Assembly: GCA_017391545.1 (NCBI GenBank)
Contig: JAFOYD010000086.1
Span: 1 to 6,266, forward strand
Length of the DNA: 6,266 nt
Direction of reading: 5' to 3'
Source: Lachnospiraceae bacterium
GTDB taxonomy: Bacteria > Bacillota > Clostridia > Lachnospirales > Lachnospiraceae
The position numbers and the translations under genes were made by a program. Below are positions 1 to 6,266 of the stretch, in pieces. The stretch's first letter is position 1. Each line of letters begins with the position of its first letter. The notes beneath the pieces were generated by a model. That model saw only the letters and a list, made by a program, of their open reading frames with translations. It ran no database searches and was not told the DNA's origin.

Positions 1-2069
1 GACTCAATCTGCTCCTCCACAGGCCGAAGCTGCGGTTGTGTGACCACAATATCCGGAAACAATCCTTTCACGGTACTGATGAGATATGCCGGCCGTATGC
101 TTTTTCCCTCATTATCTACCTTTGCATAGGATAGATAGAGCTGTTTGGTGGGCTTTGTCATAATCATATAGAGATAAAGCCTCTGGATATACATCTGCTG
201 TCTCGGTGTCGGGGCAAGTTCATAGTCCGATTCCTGCAGGAATTCCCTGTCAATATCGGAAATGATTCCTCCTGTGCCACCGCTCTTTGGAATAATGCCA
301 TCGTTCACACCGATAAAGAACAGCGTCCTGATCTCACAGAGTCTCGTTCGCTCGATGTCACCAATCACGACCTTATCGACATTCTGCGGTATGGTTCCGA
401 CTTTGATTTCCGCAAAACCGGCATCAAGAATTTCTGCAAATTCCCTGATTTCAAGTTCCTCATCACCCAGCAGCCCACAGATCTGCTCCAGAAGTTCCAT
501 GACAAGACGGTAGATCTGCGCATATTCCTTCGCCCGCACAAGATCCCCACATTTGGTAAACTGCTGCTCATACGCGGTCAGCTTTTCTTCGATGGAGGCA
601 TTCACAATAAACGCATACAGCGCTTTTACCAGCTCTTTTCCCGTTGCCTTTTTAATCATCAGCGGCTCCAGCATCGCAGTTACTTTTTCCCTGATCGCGT
701 TGAGTTCTTCAAGCTCCTTAGCTTCTTCCTCCTGTCGCTTCATCCGTCTGGTAAATTTGTTGTTCCACGCCTTTTTACCGCGTATTCCCATCGTCAGACA
801 GTAATTCTCAAGCCTGTCTGTCTCATCAGGCGTGACACCTGCCATTCCACAGCGCAGGAAATGAAATACTGATTCATAGGAATATTCCTGAATCACGACA
901 AGCAGCGCGCTTCTGATAAATTCAATAAACGGATTGAGTACCAGCTTATTAGTCTGGTCCAAAAAGTACGGAATCTCGAATCGCTCAAACATCTCGCGTG
1001 CCAGAAAGCCATATCGCTCCAAATCTCCTGTCACCACTGCGATATCCCTGTAGCAGAACTTTTCTTCCCTCACAAGCTCACGTATTTTCAGGCAGACCTG
1101 CCGTAATTCCTCTTTGGGATTTGACGCTTCAAATATGTGAATGCTGTCCTGTGTCCCCCTATATGCTTGATATGGATACCGGAAAAGCTCGCGCTCAAGA
1201 TGAGACAGTCCGGGATTGTTCCGGTACCGGTAGACGGTGGTATCGGTAATCTTCACATCCTCCTCACGTCTGACCCCCGCTTCCCTGCACAGTCTGTCAA
1301 GGTCGTGAATCGTCTTTTTGCTCAGATGAAAAAGCTTCTGTTCCCCGTCCTGTATATAGGCGTCCTCTCTGGCATCCATTGTAATCGTGACAATGACCTC
1401 TTTTGCATGAACCATCAGATCCTGGATTACACGATTCTGAACCGGTGTAAAGCCTGTAAATCCATCAAACACAATCACACTGTCCTTCACGACTCTTGAC
1501 TTTGGTAACACCTTTCTTAAAATGTCAAGAGTTTCCTCCGTTGTAATATAACGGTCCTCGATGTATTTTAAAAATCCCTCATACAGCGTATGCAAATCTT
1601 TGAGCTTGTACGCAAGTGCTCCTCTCGAAGCCGCATATTCACAAAGCCTTTCCACATCTTTTGTTCCAATCCCATACTGCATAAATTCTGAAAGGGCAGA
1701 TTTCACTTCACTAATATACCCTGGCTTTTTGATATTGCGCTTCATCACACCAAGCTCATCCTCCAGGCTGGCGGCGACACGACGCAGCACCAGGCTCTTT
1801 CCTGTATCGTCAAGAACAGGCTTATCGTTCCCACCTACCTCCTCGAAGATTCTGTGTGACAGTCTTCCGAAACTAAGTACATCGATATTCATGATGCCTT
1901 TGTTCGGGTGCCTTTTTACCATCTCAAGCTGTGTCTGCATGGTAAACTGATCCGGCACGACAATGAGGTAATTCGTGTTCGGATTTTTCTGAGATTCTTC
2001 TATGATCTGTCCATATAGCCGGTGACTTTTCCCTGAACCGGATGCACCAATATAAAACCGTAACCCCAT
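1..2069 (-). CDS. addB: AddB, ATP-dependent helicase/nuclease subunit B (N-terminal 689 codons, runs off the left edge)
   Basis: AddB pairs with AddA to unwind and resect double-strand DNA breaks, leaving 3' tails for RecA; it acts in the cytoplasm on the chromosome. I read the minus frame from ATG at 2069-2067 to the window edge and found no stop in 689 codons. Visible motifs are a Walker A at residues 8-15 (GASGSGKS), VVPDQFTMQTQ at 37-47, FDGFTGF at 201-207, YRDIAVVTGDLERY at 340-353, GDIERTR at 570-576 and FFIGVNDGIIP at 584-594, all in the order expected of Firmicute AddB. The family is about 1,100-1,200 residues, so roughly 40% is missing, including the C-terminal nuclease domain and the cysteines of its iron-sulphur cluster. 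A Shine-Dalgarno GGGAGGA lies 4 bases before the ATG and the Walker A follows at once, which fixes the start. addA would be expected beyond the left edge. Identification is firm; nuclease integrity cannot be judged here. Confidence 0.95.
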   Translation of the reverse strand, partial: MGLRFYIGASGSGKSHRLYGQIIEESQKNPNTNYLIVVPDQFTMQTQLEMVKRHPNKGIMNIDVLSFGRLSHRIFEEVGGNDKPVLDDTGKSLVLRRVAASLEDELGVMKRNIKKPGYISEVKSALSEFMQYGIGTKDVERLCEYAASRGALAYKLKDLHTLYEGFLKYIEDRYITTEETLDILRKVLPKSRVVKDSVIVFDGFTGFTPVQNRVIQDLMVHAKEVIVTITMDAREDAYIQDGEQKLFHLSKKTIHDLDRLCREAGVRREEDVKITDTTVYRYRNNPGLSHLERELFRYPYQAYRGTQDSIHIFEASNPKEELRQVCLKIRELVREEKFCYRDIAVVTGDLERYGFLAREMFERFEIPYFLDQTNKLVLNPFIEFIRSALLVVIQEYSYESVFHFLRCGMAGVTPDETDRLENYCLTMGIRGKKAWNNKFTRRMKRQEEEAKELEELNAIREKVTAMLEPLMIKKATGKELVKALYAFIVNASIEEKLTAYEQQFTKCGDLVRAKEYAQIYRLVMELLEQICGLLGDEELEIREFAEILDAGFAEIKVGTIPQNVDKVVIGDIERTRLCEIRTLFFIGVNDGIIPKSGGTGGIISDIDREFLQESDYELAPTPRQQMYIQRLYLYMIMTKPTKQLYLSYAKVDNEGKSIRPAYLISTVKGLFPDIVVTQPQLRPVEEQIE

Positions 2070-2073
2070 AACT

Positions 2074-2080
2074 TCCTCCC
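2074..2080 (-). promoter_or_regulatory. Shine-Dalgarno site of addB
   Basis: On the minus strand GGGAGGA stands 4 bases before the addB ATG (2069-2067). It supports this start, which puts the Walker A motif at residue 8 as usual for AddB. Confidence 0.8.
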
Positions 2081-2081
2081 A

Positions 2082-2140
2082 TAGACTATAATAATTTAAG
2101 TCTAGCATAATGAATCATAAAATGGTAGACTATAATTATT
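2082..2140. repeat. TAGACT repeats in the addB-pepF divergent intergenic region
   Basis: The 11-mer TAGACTATAAT occurs twice in the same orientation, at 2082-2092 and 2126-2136 (44 bp start to start). A third hexamer copy is inverted, AGTCTA at 2099-2104. Copies one and three form a 6-bp inverted repeat with an 11-base A+T spacer just upstream of the addB Shine-Dalgarno, and copy two contains the likely pepF -10 element. This could be a shared operator, a small leader hairpin in addB mRNA, or two related promoter-like sequences. No known regulator motif is recognised. The sequence is certain; a function is only inferred. Confidence 0.4.
2131..2136 (+). promoter_or_regulatory. Probable -10 element of the pepF promoter
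   Basis: A perfect TATAAT lies 28 bases before the pepF ATG, giving an expected 5' leader of about 20 bases that includes the Shine-Dalgarno. No good -35 is present: the hexamer 17 bases upstream (2108-2113, TAATGA) matches TTGACA poorly, and there is no TGn extension. The promoter is therefore either weak, activator dependent, or misassigned in this A+T-rich stretch. For addB on the other strand the best -10-like hexamer is TATAGT (complement of 2085-2090), but it would start transcription almost inside the Shine-Dalgarno, so no addB promoter is called. Confidence 0.45.
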
Positions 2141-2149
2141 AAAACGAGT

Positions 2150-2155
2150 AGGAGG
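2150..2155 (+). promoter_or_regulatory. Shine-Dalgarno site of pepF
   Basis: A full AGGAGG is followed by a 9-base spacer and then the ATG at 2165. It is a strong, well-placed site that supports this start codon. Confidence 0.85.
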
Positions 2156-2164
2156 AGTAATCAA

Positions 2165-3970
2165 ATGAGTACCATTACAGGATATGAAAAGCGCAGTGAT
2201 GTTCCAAAGGAATACACCTGGGCTGTCGAAGATTTATATACAAGTGATGATGCGTGGAAAGAAGATCTGGAAAACATTAAAAATCTCATCCCAAAGATAG
2301 AATCCTATCAGGGGAAATTAGGGGAAAGTGCCCAAACTTTGCTTGCCTTTTTGAAGTTACAGGACGAGGTATCCATACTGCTTGACCGATTTGCAAATTA
2401 TTCTATGAGAAAGGCAGATGAAGATACCAAAAATACAACATATCAGGGTTTTAAGGACCAGACAACAGGAATCTATGTTGCCATCTCTTCTGCGTTTTCC
2501 TTTGCTGAACCTGAGATTCTTGCCATCCCGGATGCAACGCTGGATGACTTTTACAGGACTGAGACCAATCTTAACGTGTACAAACGCTACATCAATGATA
2601 TCCGCAGGAAAAAAGCACATATTTTGAGCAATGCTGAAGAGAGAATTCTGGCTGCTGCAGGCGATCTTGCACAGGCTCCTGATGATATTTACGGTCTGCT
2701 GAACAACGCTGACATGACCTTTGAATCTGTCACGGACGTTGAGGGCAACCGACTGGCAGTCACGCATGCAAGCTTTATCCCGTTGCTCCACAATTATGAC
2801 AGAGGTGTCAGAAAAGATGCCTTTGAATCCTTATACAAGACGTATGCCCAGCACAGAAATACGTCTGCCGCACTCCTGTCTGCGCAGATGAAGCAGCTGA
2901 ACTTTTTTGCAAAGATGCGCAAGTATGACAGTCCGCTTGAGGCAGCACTTGACAACAACAATGTGAATCCCCAGGTATACTACAATCTCATTGAAGCAGT
3001 CCATGAAAATATGGATGCCATGTATCAGTATGTACGGCTCAGAAAGAAGCTTCTGAAAGTTGACCGGCTCCACATGTATGATCTGTACGTTCCTATGGTG
3101 TCAGATGCGGAGCGGGAAATTTCATTTGATGAGACAAAGGAAAATATCCGAGAGGCGCTTTCCGTTCTCGGCGATGATTATGTTGCAATGCTCGATGAAG
3201 GCTTTAACAACCGCTGGATTGACATCTATGAAAATGAAGGCAAACGCAGCGGTGCTTACTCATGTGGCTGCCGTGTTCATCCTCTGGTGCTCCTGAACTA
3301 TAAGAATAATCTGGACAGTGAGTTTACGACGGTTCATGAAATGGGTCACGCGCTGCATTCCTACCTTTCCAACAAAAATCAGCCTGTCATTGATTCTGAC
3401 TATGTAATCTTTGTTGCAGAGGTCGCGTCCACCTGCAACGAAGCACTGTTGATGCAATACCTGCTCAAGAAGACAACCGACAAAAAGGAACGGGCTTATC
3501 TGATCAACTACTTCCTGGAGCAGTTCAGGACCACCCTCTACCGTCAGACAATGTTTGCAGAATTTGAGCTGAAAATGAGTGAGCTTGTCCAGAATGGCGA
3601 AAGCATCAATGCGGATAGTGCATGCAAAATCTATCATGATCTGATTGATCTGTACTTTGGCAGCGATATCGTACATGATGCACAGATTGATCTGGAATGG
3701 GCAAGGATTCCTCACTTTTACTACAATTTTTATGTATATCAGTATGCTACCGGCTTCTCTGCCGCCATCGCGCTATCGCAGAAAATACTGACAGAAGGCG
3801 AACCTGCAGTAAAGGCTTACAAAGAAAACTTCTTAAGTGCCGGATGCTCGAAGGACCCCGTATCGATTTTGAAGGATGCCGGTGTTGACATGTCTACGAA
3901 AAAGCCTGTCGAGGAAGCGCTGAAGCTGTTTCGCAGCTTAGTTGCCGAGCTGGAGGAACTGATGCGGTAA
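2165..3970 (+). CDS. pepF: Oligoendopeptidase F, M3-family zinc metallopeptidase
   Basis: PepF is a cytosolic zinc endopeptidase that cleaves short peptides (typically about 7-17 residues in characterised relatives) during peptide turnover. The gene is complete, 601 residues, which is the usual PepF length. There is no signal peptide or membrane segment. The zinc site is intact: HEMGH at residues 391-395, with E392 as catalytic base and H391/H395 as ligands, and the third ligand is probably E419 in AEVAST, 24 residues downstream as typical for M3. Other PepF signatures are RSGAY at 361-365 and the tyrosine-rich PHFYYNFYVYQYATG at 516-530, which lines the substrate cleft in M3 enzymes. The N-terminal third is the helical lid region of the family. 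The gene stands alone, divergent from addB and convergent with the chemoreceptor, and ends at its own terminator. The physiological substrate cannot be read from sequence. Identification is very firm. Confidence 0.97.
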   Translation: MSTITGYEKRSDVPKEYTWAVEDLYTSDDAWKEDLENIKNLIPKIESYQGKLGESAQTLLAFLKLQDEVSILLDRFANYSMRKADEDTKNTTYQGFKDQTTGIYVAISSAFSFAEPEILAIPDATLDDFYRTETNLNVYKRYINDIRRKKAHILSNAEERILAAAGDLAQAPDDIYGLLNNADMTFESVTDVEGNRLAVTHASFIPLLHNYDRGVRKDAFESLYKTYAQHRNTSAALLSAQMKQLNFFAKMRKYDSPLEAALDNNNVNPQVYYNLIEAVHENMDAMYQYVRLRKKLLKVDRLHMYDLYVPMVSDAEREISFDETKENIREALSVLGDDYVAMLDEGFNNRWIDIYENEGKRSGAYSCGCRVHPLVLLNYKNNLDSEFTTVHEMGHALHSYLSNKNQPVIDSDYVIFVAEVASTCNEALLMQYLLKKTTDKKERAYLINYFLEQFRTTLYRQTMFAEFELKMSELVQNGESINADSACKIYHDLIDLYFGSDIVHDAQIDLEWARIPHFYYNFYVYQYATGFSAAIALSQKILTEGEPAVKAYKENFLSAGCSKDPVSILKDAGVDMSTKKPVEEALKLFRSLVAELEELMR

Positions 3971-3986
3971 AATCTTTTATCCTACC

Positions 3987-4025
3987 AAAAAGGAGGCGGT
4001 GAATCAATCACCTGCCTCCTTTTTT
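3987..4025. terminator. Bidirectional intrinsic terminator between pepF and the chemoreceptor gene
   Basis: The left arm is AAAAAGGAGGC (3987-3997) plus GGTGA (3998-4002), the loop is ATCAA (4003-4007), and the right arm is TCACC (4008-4012) plus GCCTCCTTTTT (4014-4024), with T4013 as a single bulged base. This makes a 16-bp stem. Six T (4020-4025) follow the G+C part on the plus strand and five T follow it on the minus strand. It begins 16 bases after the pepF stop and 10 bases beyond the stop of the convergent receptor gene, so it can end both transcripts. Confidence 0.92.
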
Positions 4026-4034
4026 AACATTGTG

Positions 4035-6125
4035 TTATGAGATGCGGAACTGGTCAATTAACTTCTCCAATTCTCGAACACTCTCACGGCTTTCCTGTAA
4101 GTTTTTGTATCCATCTGCCGTCTTTTCTACTGCATTCGCAGATTTCTCGGCAATCATCGTAACACCGTCTGCTGACTCCGTAATCGTTTCATTTACGTTC
4201 ACGATTGCATTCGAAATCTCCTCCATCTTACTGTTCAGATCCGTAATGCTTGCATAAATCTGTGTTACCATATCTGCAAACTGATTTGCATCCTCCTCAT
4301 ATTTGACGCTTACGCCTTGGAAAGACTTATAATCGCTCACGACAGTCTGCTCCATGAATTCCATAATGCTGTCAATGCACTCTTTCATGCTGCGAACCGC
4401 ACCGTTCACTTCCTCAACAATCTCATTAATTCCATCAACGGTCTGTAAAGTCTGTGTTGCCAGAGAACCGATTTCCGTTGCTACCACTGCAAATCCTCTT
4501 CCTGCTTCTCCAGCTCTTGCAGCTTCAATATTCGCATTTAATGCAAGCAGATTCGTCTGTGATGAAATGCTTTTGATATCCTCCGTCAGCTCATTGATTC
4601 TAGCCACTGCCTTTGACTGTTCAATTGCCTCGCTTGTACGTACCCGCATATCATCATACATCTGTAACGCTTTTTGATTGGAAATGTCAGTATTATGCTT
4701 TAACTCCTGCGCCCTGTTTCTGACAGCCTTGGAATTTTCCTGTCCATTCTGTGCCATATCCTGAATATCCTGTGAATTGTGCTTAATACTGCTGATTGCC
4801 TCTGTAATCATATTTGTGTTGGAACTTGCCTGCTGCATTGCAGAATCAAGCTGCTGCGTTGTAGCCGAATTATCCTCTGAAATGACATTGTTCTCCTGCA
4901 TAACAGTGTCCAACTTTTCCATATTGGAAAGTATGGATACCTTAATTGTCTCCAAGCTTCGAACCATGACCCGTAATGTCTTGCGCATTTCACCAACAGT
5001 CTTTGCCATCATACCTGTCTCATCCTGACGCTTTGCAAGATTTGCTGTCGTTGCCGCCTTTGTAAAGTCCAAAGATGCCGTCTTTTTGATGATTTCCGTC
5101 AGCTGCTTGATTGGATTTGCGATGCTCCTGCTCATGAGAATTCCCAAAACAGCCGCAATCACAATGGCATTCAGCAATGTAAGTAATATCTTAACAGAGA
5201 GTGAATTGGCATCCTGTTTGATTTCCTTTACGGGAGCTGTCAACGCAAGCTTCATGCCATTGCGCAGATTCCAGAAAACCATTTCCTTGTCAGTACTTTC
5301 TGAGGAATAGCTGATAATCTGGCCTTCCTTATCACCATCAGTCATCGCCTGCTTCAGTTTTTCTCCATCTCGGTCGTTCAATGAAGCCAGGTCTGTTCCC
5401 ACTGCCAGGTCCTTGTGATATGTAATATTGCCATCTGCGTTGGTAAGGAACGCAGATCCGCTTTCAAACGCGCTCGTTGCGTCCACCATACTCGTCAGCA
5501 CTGAGAAATCAATATCCATACCAATGATACCGATCGATTCCCCATCCACGAACAGAGGTACTACATAGGAAATCATATAGACATTGATATTTTCATTAAG
5601 ATATGGATCCATCCACAAGGGTGCACCATTTTCTACCGGCAGATAATACCATCCGACATGTGTATAGTCTGTCTTGTCATACATTGAAAAATCTGTAGGC
5701 TCCAAACTGTCAAAATCACTCTGTGTATTGGAGCGATTCAGAAAAATACCGGATGTCGGTTCTGTAAAGTCCGGATTGTATCTGATATATACACTGATTG
5801 CCCCTTCTGTGTTAATACCGATCTGTGTCACTTCATCCAGCAGATCATTGGTGTAATCCGTAACATATTTGCTGTCTGTCTTGAATTTCGAGACATCCAG
5901 ATTATGCAATGCAATACTTGTCAATGTATTGACCGACTGTTCCACTCTCGATAGCTGTGCCTGCATTTCTGACGCTGTAAGCTCACTGTTCAATGTCAGC
6001 TCATTTTCTGCAGCTTCATTCGAAATTCTTCTGATATCAGACATACTGATCAATCCAATAAACGAAGTTGTCAAAAGTGAACATAGAATAATACTTACTG
6101 TAATCTTTAACTTAATCGATTTCAC
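4035..6125 (-). CDS. Methyl-accepting chemotaxis protein with dCACHE sensor domain
   Basis: This is a transmembrane chemoreceptor that senses an extracellular ligand and controls the CheA kinase through CheW. It is complete at 696 residues. The order is TM1 (about 8-28), an extracellular dCACHE-type domain (about 30-310, with WYYLP at 159-163, WMDPY at 171-175, IGMDID at 201-206 and a second subdomain marked by NADGNITYH at 229-237), TM2 (about 313-332), HAMP (about 334-388, with P338 and the DETG motif at 368-371), then a coiled-coil signalling domain. Its hairpin tip is nearly canonical at 521-550, centred on AARAGEAGRGFAVVA. About 156 residues follow the tip, roughly 22 heptads, which fits the 44H class with almost no C-terminal tail. 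No CheR-tethering pentapeptide is present; the protein ends QFRIS. The start is GTG (6125-6123), chosen because GGAGGG precedes it by 6 bases and TM1 follows. No flagellar or che genes are in the window. The ligand is unknown. Confidence 0.96.
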   Translation of the reverse strand: MKSIKLKITVSIILCSLLTTSFIGLISMSDIRRISNEAAENELTLNSELTASEMQAQLSRVEQSVNTLTSIALHNLDVSKFKTDSKYVTDYTNDLLDEVTQIGINTEGAISVYIRYNPDFTEPTSGIFLNRSNTQSDFDSLEPTDFSMYDKTDYTHVGWYYLPVENGAPLWMDPYLNENINVYMISYVVPLFVDGESIGIIGMDIDFSVLTSMVDATSAFESGSAFLTNADGNITYHKDLAVGTDLASLNDRDGEKLKQAMTDGDKEGQIISYSSESTDKEMVFWNLRNGMKLALTAPVKEIKQDANSLSVKILLTLLNAIVIAAVLGILMSRSIANPIKQLTEIIKKTASLDFTKAATTANLAKRQDETGMMAKTVGEMRKTLRVMVRSLETIKVSILSNMEKLDTVMQENNVISEDNSATTQQLDSAMQQASSNTNMITEAISSIKHNSQDIQDMAQNGQENSKAVRNRAQELKHNTDISNQKALQMYDDMRVRTSEAIEQSKAVARINELTEDIKSISSQTNLLALNANIEAARAGEAGRGFAVVATEIGSLATQTLQTVDGINEIVEEVNGAVRSMKECIDSIMEFMEQTVVSDYKSFQGVSVKYEEDANQFADMVTQIYASITDLNSKMEEISNAIVNVNETITESADGVTMIAEKSANAVEKTADGYKNLQESRESVRELEKLIDQFRIS

Positions 6126-6131
6126 AACGAT

Positions 6132-6137
6132 CCCTCC
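6132..6137 (-). promoter_or_regulatory. Shine-Dalgarno site that fixes the GTG start of the chemoreceptor
   Basis: On the minus strand GGAGGG is followed by six bases (ATCGTT) and then GTG. No in-frame ATG with a comparable site lies close by, and starting here gives a short positively charged N-terminus (MKSIKLK) directly before TM1, as expected for a chemoreceptor. Confidence 0.85.
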
Positions 6138-6170
6138 AGTCCTTATATTTTATAGGTACTCGCATTGTTA

Positions 6171-6199
6171 ATTATAAAATATTGCTGGCATTTTTTCAA
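6171..6199 (-). promoter_or_regulatory. Sigma-A-type promoter of the chemoreceptor gene
   Basis: On the minus strand TTGAAA (complement of 6194-6199) and TATAAT (complement of 6171-6176) are separated by exactly 17 bases. This is one mismatch from the housekeeping consensus. Transcription would start near 6164, leaving a leader of about 40 bases before the GTG. Nothing resembling the flagellar sigma-28 pattern (TAAA, about 15 bases, GCCGATAA) is seen upstream, which suggests expression outside the flagellar regulon. Start site inferred. Confidence 0.85.
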
Positions 6200-6212
6200 T
6201 AAGGATTGCTGG
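6181..6212. repeat. 8-bp direct repeat ATTGCTGG straddling the chemoreceptor -35 element
   Basis: ATTGCTGG occurs at 6181-6188, inside the promoter spacer, and again at 6205-6212, just upstream of the -35 hexamer (6194-6199). The copies are 24 bp apart start to start, a little over two helical turns. The placement would suit a repressor or other regulator binding across the -35, but the motif matches no regulator I recognise and an 8-bp repeat in A+T-rich DNA could be chance. Confidence 0.4.
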
Positions 6213-6236
6213 TTTTAGTCAGTTTTTATATTAACT

Positions 6237-6256
6237 TTGTATATTTTTACATACAA
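6237..6256. repeat. Inverted repeat TTGTAT-N8-ATACAA upstream of the chemoreceptor promoter
   Basis: Six-base arms at 6237-6242 and 6251-6256 are separated by eight A+T-rich bases, about 38 bp upstream of the -35. This resembles a dimeric-regulator site in shape only. No coding potential or RNA structure was recognised in the remaining sequence from 6213 to the right edge. Confidence 0.25.
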
Positions 6257-6266
6257 TTCATCCATC

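Noticed and set aside
1137..1950. Plus-strand open frames of 120 and 129 codons opposite addB
   Set aside because: They lie antisense to the continuous, motif-bearing addB frame, have low-complexity Ser/Leu-rich products, no convincing ribosome site and no recognisable domain.
2070..2164. Possible LexA (SOS) box upstream of addB
   Set aside because: No GAAC-N4-GTTC-like palindrome is present; the TAGACT inverted repeat does not match it.
2357..3715. Minus-strand open frames of 144 and 151 codons inside pepF
   Set aside because: They are shadows of the well-conserved pepF frame; their Cys/His-rich products resemble no family I know and no ribosome site was noted.
6126..6170. Possible riboswitch in the receptor leader, such as cyclic-di-GMP
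   Set aside because: The predicted leader is only about 40 bases, too short for known classes, and shows no conserved core or substantial stem.
4354..6171. Plus-strand open frames of about 60-107 codons opposite the chemoreceptor gene
   Set aside because: These are Ser/Ala/Ile-rich reverse-complement readings of a coiled-coil gene, a usual artefact; one overlaps the receptor leader only by chance.
1..6266. Mobile element, CRISPR array, tRNA/rRNA, toxin-antitoxin or defence genes
   Set aside because: No spaced repeats of CRISPR type, no transposase or integrase motifs, no tRNA-like cloverleaf and no small genes with ribosome sites were found; nearly all DNA is accounted for by three conserved genes.

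Overview
This window looks like an ordinary chromosomal segment of a Gram-positive Firmicute, most likely class Clostridia and probably a Lachnospiraceae-type gut bacterium. The reasons are an AddAB-type recombination subunit rather than RecBCD, strong purine-rich Shine-Dalgarno sequences before every gene, A+T-rich intergenic DNA, a 600-residue PepF, and a long chemoreceptor with a 44-heptad-type signalling domain. The family-level guess rests on protein flavour alone and is not certain.

Layout, left to right: (1) Positions 1-2069, minus strand: the N-terminal 689 codons of addB, the helicase/nuclease subunit B of the AddAB double-strand-break repair complex. The gene runs off the left edge. 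(2) Positions 2070-2164: a 95-bp divergent intergenic region with a -10-like TATAAT for pepF and three copies of the hexamer TAGACT, two direct (inside an 11-bp repeat) and one inverted. (3) Positions 2165-3970, plus strand: pepF, a complete cytosolic M3-family zinc oligoendopeptidase F. (4) Positions 3971-4034: a short convergent spacer with a strong bidirectional intrinsic terminator. (5) Positions 4035-6125, minus strand: a complete methyl-accepting chemotaxis protein with a GTG start (TM, extracellular dCACHE domain, TM, HAMP, signalling domain). (6) Positions 6126-6266: its leader and a near-consensus sigma-A promoter whose -35 region is flanked by an 8-bp direct repeat. No gene is visible to the right of it.

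The three genes are separate transcription units (addB and pepF divergent, pepF and the receptor convergent), and nothing suggests they work in one pathway. AddB repairs chromosome breaks, PepF trims cytosolic peptides, and the receptor sends an extracellular signal to CheA/CheW. I looked for a hidden system (mobile element, CRISPR, RNA gene, defence or toxin-antitoxin genes, structured RNA) and found none. The points worth a second look are small: intergenic repeat architecture and sequence peculiarities of the chemoreceptor.
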